A stretch of 13,010 bases of DNA, from assembly GCA_020724205.1 (NCBI GenBank), contig DYHK01000010.1, positions 1 through 13,010 on the forward strand. Direction: 5' to 3'. Origin of the DNA: Candidatus Aenigmatarchaeum sp. (GTDB lineage: Archaea > Nanobdellota > Nanobdellia > Pacearchaeales > GW2011-AR1). Shown here one piece after another: positions 7,949 to 13,010 of this stretch. Position numbers and translations under genes: made by a program. The stretch's first letter is position 1, and each line of letters starts with the position of its first letter. A model generated the notes under the pieces. It saw nothing but the letters and a program-made list of their open reading frames with translations, searched no databases and was not told where the DNA came from.

Positions 7949-9145
7949 ATGAAAATTTTGCAGTTACTTCCTAAAGTCCCTTACCCTCCTGCCGACGGAC
8001 ATAAAAAAAGTATGTGGGGAGTAATTAAGCACCTTTCACAGCGCGGACATGAAATTGATATAATTGCCTATAGTCAGAACCAGGATTACAAAAAGGACCT
8101 TATTGAAATAAACAAGCATGCCAAAATTTATGTAATCGATATTTTCAACAGCAACAGTATAATCGGCGCAATAAAAAACTTATTCAGCGGTGTTCCATAC
8201 AACATCAGTAAATATAAAACAAAAGAGTACGAGAACTTTCTAACAAAACATTTGGCAGCAAAAAAATATGATATTATTCATGTTACTAATGCTCATATGG
8301 GCTGGACGGTAGATGTAATAAGAAGAATAACTAATTCCCCTGTAGTTCTGCGCGAAGAGAATTTTGAGCTTGCTATTATGGAAAGGTATTATAAGAACCA
8401 GCAGAATCCATTTCTAAAAAAATATGCTTATATGCAATACAGAAAATTTCTTAAATACGAACCGGCTCTTTGCGGAAAATTTGATAAGTGTATAATGATG
8501 AGCAGTGAAGACCGGAAGAGATTACTAAAATTTAACCCATCGGCTAAAACAAACGTTATTCCGCTTGGAATTGATAAAGAACTACTAGATATTAAAAAAG
8601 AAAAAACAGAAAATTTTTCACTTGTACATATTGGTTCATTAGAATGGTATCCCAACTATGATGGTCTAAAATGGTTTCTAACCAAAGTTTTTCCTTTTAT
8701 TGTTGAGGAATTTAAAGAAACAAAACTTTACCTCTACGGCAGCGGGATAACAAAGAATTTTTATTTCCCTGATAATATTAAAGACAATATTATTGTAAAG
8801 GGATTTATAAGCGATATCTGGAACGATGTAATAGAAAAATCTCTTGCTGTTGTTCCTCTTAGAATTGGAAGCGGCATTAGGGTTAAGATATTAGAAATGC
8901 TTGCTTCCGGCATTAATGTAATTACAACTTCGCTTGGTAAAGAAGGAATACCAGTTGAAGACAGCAAGGAATTAATAATTGCCGAAAATGAAATTGAATT
9001 TAGAGAGAAAATAATTAATTATTTTAATGGTAAGTATTATTCCAAACAGATGTCTGAAAACGGCAGGGAAATGGTTAGACTAAATTATTTATGGGAAAAT
9101 ATTACAGATCAATTTGAAGCCACTTATAAAGATTTGCTAAACTGA
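7949..9145 (+). CDS. GT4-type glycosyltransferase
   Basis: A GT-B glycosyltransferase of 398 residues. MKILQLLPKVPYPPADGHKKSMWG at the N-terminus, REENFE (135-140), HIGSLEWYPNYDG (227-239) and PLRIGSGIRVKILEMLASG (303-321) are typical of the GT4 subgroup that includes PEP-CTERM/exosortase-type sugar transferases. In this subgroup the donor-site motif reads G.G.R.K..E in place of the common EGFG form; here it is GSGIRVKILE, with E316 as the conserved donor-binding glutamate. The ATG at 7949 begins 1 base after the previous stop. An in-frame TTG at 7919 would add ten residues overlapping the upstream frame and is rejected. Sugar specificity is unknown. A complete, intact neighbour of the frameshifted GT2. 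Confidence 0.87.
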   Translation: MKILQLLPKVPYPPADGHKKSMWGVIKHLSQRGHEIDIIAYSQNQDYKKDLIEINKHAKIYVIDIFNSNSIIGAIKNLFSGVPYNISKYKTKEYENFLTKHLAAKKYDIIHVTNAHMGWTVDVIRRITNSPVVLREENFELAIMERYYKNQQNPFLKKYAYMQYRKFLKYEPALCGKFDKCIMMSSEDRKRLLKFNPSAKTNVIPLGIDKELLDIKKEKTENFSLVHIGSLEWYPNYDGLKWFLTKVFPFIVEEFKETKLYLYGSGITKNFYFPDNIKDNIIVKGFISDIWNDVIEKSLAVVPLRIGSGIRVKILEMLASGINVITTSLGKEGIPVEDSKELIIAENEIEFREKIINYFNGKYYSKQMSENGREMVRLNYLWENITDQFEATYKDLLN

Positions 9146-9147
9146 TT

Positions 9148-10317
9148 ATGGTACTATTACTTGAAATATTGTTTTATGCAGTATCCTTTTTGGTTATCAA
9201 TTCGTTTTTTATTTATCCTTTTGTGCTTTACTTAAAAAGCAGAAAGCATACTAAAATAGTTACAGATATTAATTATAGTCCCACAATATCAATCTTAATT
9301 GCTGCATATAATGAAGAGACGGTAATTGAAGAGAGGATAAAAAATCTATCCGGGATGAATTATGATTTAAGTAAAGTTGAGATATTTATCGGTTCCGATG
9401 CATCTACCGATAGAACGAATGACATTTTATTGGAACAAAAAAAGAAATATAACTGGCTTAACGTTTACATTTCGGAAGAACGAAAAGGTAAAGCGGGAAT
9501 TCTGAATGAACTCTATAAACAAGCCGGTAATGAAATACTTGTTTTTACAGATGCAAACACACAGTTTCACAAAGATGCATTGAATAATTTAATAGAAGAT
9601 TTTTCAAATGAAAAAATAGGCGGCGTCTGCGGAAAACTTGTTTTAATGGATAACGAAAAAAGTAAGAGTGAAGGTGTTGAAGAAGCAGAATATTGGAAGT
9701 ACGAAACCATAATAAAAACAATGGAAGGGAAATGCGGAATTTTACTCGCCGCTAATGGAGGTATTTTTGCAATAAGAAAAGAATTATTCCATCCTGTTCC
9801 TATTCTTAACGCAGTAACCGACGACCTTTTTATTTCCCTTTCGGTAATTGCTGATGGATATAAATTTACATATAGGAATGATGCGGTTGCATACGAAGAT
9901 ACTGGTAAAGATGTTAGCGCAGAATACAAAAGAAAAGTCCGGTTTGGCGCTACAAATTTTGAAACACTTATCTACTTCAAACAATTGCTCTGGAATAAAA
10001 ACAAGTTCTTAAGCTATGCGTTCTTTTCTCATAAAGTAACAAGGTGGTTTTTACCATTGCTGCTTATTCTGTTATTTATAACCGGATTAATACTTGCCGA
10101 TTCAAATGATTTGATAAACAAAATATTTTATTTGCAGGTTATTATTTACTTGCTTGCTTTGTGTGGATATCTATTATCTCAAATAAAAATAAGAATACCT
10201 TTTTTCTCGATCCCCTATTTTTTTGTTGTATCTAATATTGCAATAGCAGAAGGTTTTATTAAGTTCATAAAAAAAGAGCATAGTGTAATCTGGAATGCTA
10301 CAGAGAGATCAAAATGA
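9148..10317 (+). CDS. Membrane glycosyltransferase, GT2 (BcsA/HAS-like architecture)
   Basis: A 389-residue GT2 enzyme with one N-terminal membrane helix (about residues 3-29), a cytoplasmic GT-A domain, and about three C-terminal helices (about 299-316, 326-345, 352-372). This is the layout of polysaccharide synthases and related membrane GT2 proteins. Visible motifs are SILIAAYNEE (48-57), GSDASTD (82-88), TDAN (134-137) for metal and donor binding, and TDDL (224-227) at the TED position. The acceptor-site QXXRW motif is not canonical: KRKVRF (261-266) stands in its place. Near the C-terminus IWNATERS (381-388) matches the common W..T.R ending of this group. The ATG at 9148 lies 2 bases after the previous stop. 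It may add a single sugar or elongate a chain; the altered QXXRW makes processivity uncertain. Confidence 0.85.
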   Translation: MVLLLEILFYAVSFLVINSFFIYPFVLYLKSRKHTKIVTDINYSPTISILIAAYNEETVIEERIKNLSGMNYDLSKVEIFIGSDASTDRTNDILLEQKKKYNWLNVYISEERKGKAGILNELYKQAGNEILVFTDANTQFHKDALNNLIEDFSNEKIGGVCGKLVLMDNEKSKSEGVEEAEYWKYETIIKTMEGKCGILLAANGGIFAIRKELFHPVPILNAVTDDLFISLSVIADGYKFTYRNDAVAYEDTGKDVSAEYKRKVRFGATNFETLIYFKQLLWNKNKFLSYAFFSHKVTRWFLPLLLILLFITGLILADSNDLINKIFYLQVIIYLLALCGYLLSQIKIRIPFFSIPYFFVVSNIAIAEGFIKFIKKEHSVIWNATERSK

Positions 10318-11510
10318 ATTATGATATTATTGTTGTTGGTGCAGGAATTATCGGTTTAGCTTCGGCATTAAAAATAATTGAAAAAAATCCATCAATAAAA
10401 CTTTTGATCCTGGATAAAGAAGAAGCAGTTGCAAAACATCAAACAGGAAATAACAGCGGTGTAATTCATTCCGGTATCTATTATAAACCAGGAAGTCTGA
10501 AAGCAGCAAATTGTCTTAATGGCTATAAGATGCTGCTTGATTTTTGCAATAAACATCAAATCAATTATGAAATTTGCGGTAAAGTTATTGTTGCAACTTC
10601 TGATAAAGAAATTCCTTATATGAAGAACATATACGAAAGGGGTTTGCAGAACGGATTGAACGGATTAAAAATATTAAGCCCCAGAGAAGTTAGAGAAGTT
10701 GAACCGCATGTAGAATGTAAATCTGCAATTAAAGTCCCGCAAACTGGAATAATTGATTATACAGAAGTTAGTTATAAGTTTCTTGAATTAATTTTGAGTC
10801 AGGGTTCTTCAATTAAGTTCAACGAAAATGTAACTGGAATAAATATTAAATCCGATTATTGCGAAGTAATTACACAAAACTATTCATACAGATCCAAATA
10901 TGTTATTACTTGTGCCGGATTACAATCCGATAGAATTGCGAAAATGACTCATCCCGAACTCCAAATAAAAATTATTCCCTTCAGGGGAGAGTATTACAAA
11001 ATAAAAAACGAAAGAAAATACCTTGTAAAACATTTAATCTATCCCGTACCAAATCCTGAATTCCCATTTCTTGGTGTTCACTTTACGAGAATGATTAATG
11101 GAGAAAGAGAAGCCGGACCAAATGCGGTCTTAGCTTTTAAGAGAGAAGGATATTCTAAAACAAGCTTCAATTTAGCCGATGCATTAGATACTATCACTTA
11201 TCCAGGTTTTCACAAAGTACTTAAGCAGAACTGGAAAGTAGGCATTAGTGAGTTTTACAGATCATTTTATAAACCGGCATTTGTAAAAGCTCTTCAGAAA
11301 TTAGTACCCGAAATTACTTCAGAAGACCTTATAGCCGGAGGAGCCGGAATTCGTGCCCAGGCGTGCAGCAGAGAAGGCGGATTGTTAGATGATTTTTATA
11401 TTGTAGAGGACAAAAGAATTTTCCATGTTTGCAACGCACCTTCTCCGGCGGCAACAAGCTCATTATCTATAGGAGATTATTTAGCTAGTAAAGTTTTATC
11501 TAAAATATAG
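10314..11510 (+). CDS. lhgO: L-2-hydroxyglutarate oxidase family FAD-dependent oxidoreductase
   Basis: A DAO-superfamily flavoprotein of 398 residues, the usual length for LhgO. The N-terminal dinucleotide-binding loop is VVGAGIIG (7-14), with an acidic residue ending the second strand at LDKE (33-36). The family stretch HQTGNNSGVIHSGIYYKPGS (42-61) is highly characteristic of LhgO. PFRGEYY (222-228), YPVPNP (243-248), GVHFTR (254-259), AGIRAQA (344-350) and NAPSPAATSSL (374-384) complete the profile. LhgO oxidises L-2-hydroxyglutarate to 2-oxoglutarate and passes electrons to the quinone pool. Its ATG overlaps the upstream GT2 stop (ATGA, 10314-10317), so it is very likely co-translated with glycan genes. 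A role on a polysaccharide-linked hydroxy acid is possible but only inference. The family call is strong; the substrate in this organism is less certain. Confidence 0.9.
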   Translation: MNYDIIVVGAGIIGLASALKIIEKNPSIKLLILDKEEAVAKHQTGNNSGVIHSGIYYKPGSLKAANCLNGYKMLLDFCNKHQINYEICGKVIVATSDKEIPYMKNIYERGLQNGLNGLKILSPREVREVEPHVECKSAIKVPQTGIIDYTEVSYKFLELILSQGSSIKFNENVTGINIKSDYCEVITQNYSYRSKYVITCAGLQSDRIAKMTHPELQIKIIPFRGEYYKIKNERKYLVKHLIYPVPNPEFPFLGVHFTRMINGEREAGPNAVLAFKREGYSKTSFNLADALDTITYPGFHKVLKQNWKVGISEFYRSFYKPAFVKALQKLVPEITSEDLIAGGAGIRAQACSREGGLLDDFYIVEDKRIFHVCNAPSPAATSSLSIGDYLASKVLSKI

Positions 11511-11525
11511 TTTTACGGGTGCAGA

Positions 11526-12929
11526 TTGAATAAGAAATTTGAAAAACTACTTATACTTGTAACAGATTTTATTACTGTAAATCTTTCCTGGATTTTCTTT
11601 TTCTACTTAAGAGTTTCTACCGGGTGGTTCGAATTAATTTCCAAGCCCGATTTTCTCCTTCCTCTGTTCGCAATCTATTTCTACTGGCTTATTATTTTCA
11701 CATTTGTCGGTATGTATAGAACCTGGTTCGCCTTATCAAGGTTCGATGAACTTTCAACACTATTCAAAGCTTCTTTTGTCGGAATCTTTATTCTCCTATT
11801 CCTAATAATGTGGGATGATTATATTACCGGTTCTGTATCTGCCTTCCGATTCTATATTTTCCTTTATTGGATAATCTTTCTGGTTCTTGTTGGAAGCGGA
11901 AGATTAATTGTAAGAAGCATTCAACGGAATTTATTAATAAAAGGAATAGGAAGAAGAAATGCTCTCATTATAGGTTTTAATGAAAGAGCTAACCAAATAC
12001 ACGATACAATTCTTAACCACCGTGCACTCGGTCTTGATGTTGTTGCCTATGTAGCAGTGTTTAACGAGAATCTTAATAAAGAACACAAGAATGTTAAAGT
12101 AGTAGATGTTGTTTCCAATTTGGATAGCATAATAGATAGCTTCAACATTAAAAATGTTATTATCTCTGTTGAAAGACATCATGAAGAAATTCTGCTCGAT
12201 ATAATTGCCAGATGCGAAGGGAAAAATATTGCTATTAAAATTGTTCCGGATCTATACGACATAATAAGCGGACAGGCAAGAACATCCCAAATTTACGGTG
12301 TTCCGCTAATTGACGTAATGCCGGAGTTAATGCCCGAATGGGAAAAGAAACTTAAACGGTTAATGGATATTCTTCTTTCTTTCGTACTTATTGTTGTAAC
12401 CTTTCCTATAACGTTAATTACATCAATGGCAGTTAAATTAGAAAGTAAAGGACCGGTCTTTTACAGACAGGAAAGGATGGGAATGAACGGTAAAATATTC
12501 CGCATTGTTAAATTCAGAACAATGGTTAAAGATGCTGAAAAACATACCGGCCCGGTTTGGTCTACTAAGGATGATCCAAGAATTACAAAAGTCGGTAAGC
12601 TTCTGCGTAAAATTCGTATTGATGAAATTCCTCAGGTTTATAATGTTCTTAAGGGAGATATGAGCTTTGTTGGTCCGCGTCCAGAAAGACCATTTTTTGT
12701 TGAAAAACTTTCTCACGAAATTCCTCTTTACAAAAGACGTTTGAAAGTTAGACCCGGAATTACCGGCTGGGCTCAGATTAAGCATAAATACGATGAAACA
12801 ATTGAAGATGTAAAAGTGAAATTGCGTTATGACCTTTTTTATATTGAGAATATCAGTTTAAGAATGGATTTCAAAATTCTGTTTAGAACCGTGTTTGTCG
12901 TTCTCTTTGGCAAAGGGCATTACGATTAA
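11526..12929 (+). CDS. Polyprenyl-phosphate sugar-1-phosphate transferase (initiating enzyme, WcaJ/WbaP-like)
   Basis: A 467-residue polyprenol-phosphate hexose-1-phosphate transferase. It should move a sugar phosphate from a nucleotide sugar to undecaprenyl phosphate at the inner membrane, the first step of repeat-unit synthesis. About four N-terminal helices (roughly 8-28, 43-63, 82-98, 108-127) are followed by a Rossmann-like domain (about 140-240, with ALIIGFNERA). The catalytic C-terminal domain holds a membrane-inserted helix (about 282-303), GPVFYRQERMG (309-319), VKFRTM (328-333), the catalytic Asp-Glu pair D366-E367 in RIDEIPQ, GPRPER (383-388), KVRPGITGWAQ (407-417) and YDLFYIEN (435-442). 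The start is TTG at 11526, 15 bases after the lhgO stop; no in-frame ATG or GTG gives a better N-terminus. The substrate (glucose, galactose or another hexose) cannot be fixed by eye. Confidence 0.92.
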   Translation: MNKKFEKLLILVTDFITVNLSWIFFFYLRVSTGWFELISKPDFLLPLFAIYFYWLIIFTFVGMYRTWFALSRFDELSTLFKASFVGIFILLFLIMWDDYITGSVSAFRFYIFLYWIIFLVLVGSGRLIVRSIQRNLLIKGIGRRNALIIGFNERANQIHDTILNHRALGLDVVAYVAVFNENLNKEHKNVKVVDVVSNLDSIIDSFNIKNVIISVERHHEEILLDIIARCEGKNIAIKIVPDLYDIISGQARTSQIYGVPLIDVMPELMPEWEKKLKRLMDILLSFVLIVVTFPITLITSMAVKLESKGPVFYRQERMGMNGKIFRIVKFRTMVKDAEKHTGPVWSTKDDPRITKVGKLLRKIRIDEIPQVYNVLKGDMSFVGPRPERPFFVEKLSHEIPLYKRRLKVRPGITGWAQIKHKYDETIEDVKVKLRYDLFYIENISLRMDFKILFRTVFVVLFGKGHYD

Positions 12930-12966
12930 TGTAATTTTGTTACACTACTGTTCTTGTGTTCTCAAC

Positions 12967-13010
12967 CTTGAAGGTCGAGCAATGCTTTTTATATCCTGAT
13001 GACCTTCAAG
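12967..13010. repeat. Perfect 10-bp inverted repeat at window edge
   Basis: CTTGAAGGTC (12967-12976) and GACCTTCAAG (13001-13010) are exact reverse complements around a 24-base loop. The left arm sits in its own palindrome, ACCTT-G-AAGGT (12965-12975), and the right arm may continue past the window. It starts 37 bases after the phosphotransferase stop. It could be a transcription terminator, but the only T-run (T5) is in the loop and not after the stem. A dispersed palindromic repeat of the kind common between genes in Bacteroidota is an equally good reading. Confidence 0.6.

Noticed and set aside
9567..9929. 120-codon open frame on the - strand
   Set aside because: It lies wholly inside the membrane GT2 gene, shows no domain, and is best explained as an antisense shadow of AT-rich coding DNA. 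The same holds for the 12438-12785 frame inside the phosphotransferase.
1..13010. tRNA, rRNA, CRISPR array, transposase or phage genes
   Set aside because: No spaced direct repeats, cloverleaf-like sequences, rRNA signatures or transposase/integrase motifs were seen on either strand.

Overview
The window is one strand-coherent stretch of a cell-surface polysaccharide (capsule, exopolysaccharide or O-antigen type) biosynthesis locus. All genes lie on the + strand and most are a few bases apart or overlap. Eleven genes are recognisable: two Wzx-type flippases (the first cut by the window edge), seven glycosyltransferases (four GT4-type, three GT2-type, one of them split by a frameshift), an L-2-hydroxyglutarate oxidase (LhgO) family flavoprotein, and a polyprenyl-phosphate sugar-1-phosphate transferase that would start the glycan on the lipid carrier. 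No Wzy polymerase, chain-length regulator or export gene is recognisable; these probably lie outside the window.

The DNA is AT-rich, genes are tightly packed, and most start codons lack a Shine-Dalgarno sequence. Together with GCCACGAATTTCAC-type and ACCTTGAAGGT-type intergenic palindromes, this suggests the Bacteroidota/Ignavibacteriota/Chlorobiota group, possibly an Ignavibacteria-like organism. That is inference from style, not from a marker gene.

Layout: 2-835 is the C-terminal part of flippase 1; 840-1847 a GT2; 1919-3094, 3121-4236 and 4407-5540 are three GT4 enzymes, with a 170-base gap at 4237-4406 that holds a palindromic repeat. From about 5565 a second flippase reads to 7025 with no ATG, GTG or TTG at its expected N-terminus. 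It overlaps a GT2 (7001-7947) broken by a frameshift near 7486-7507. Then come a GT4 (7949-9145), a membrane GT2 (9148-10317), LhgO (10314-11510, ATGA overlap) and the initiating phosphotransferase (11526-12929). An inverted repeat ends at the window edge.

Working model: the 11526 enzyme puts the first sugar phosphate on undecaprenyl phosphate, the GT2 and GT4 enzymes extend it on the cytoplasmic face, and a Wzx flippase moves the lipid-linked unit across the membrane. Two flippases, and a shift from very AT-rich DNA on the left to less AT-rich DNA on the right, suggest a mosaic of two polysaccharide modules. The best candidates for a second look are the missing start codon of flippase 2, the split GT2, and LhgO embedded in a glycan operon. 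I see no clear evidence of a wholly new system.
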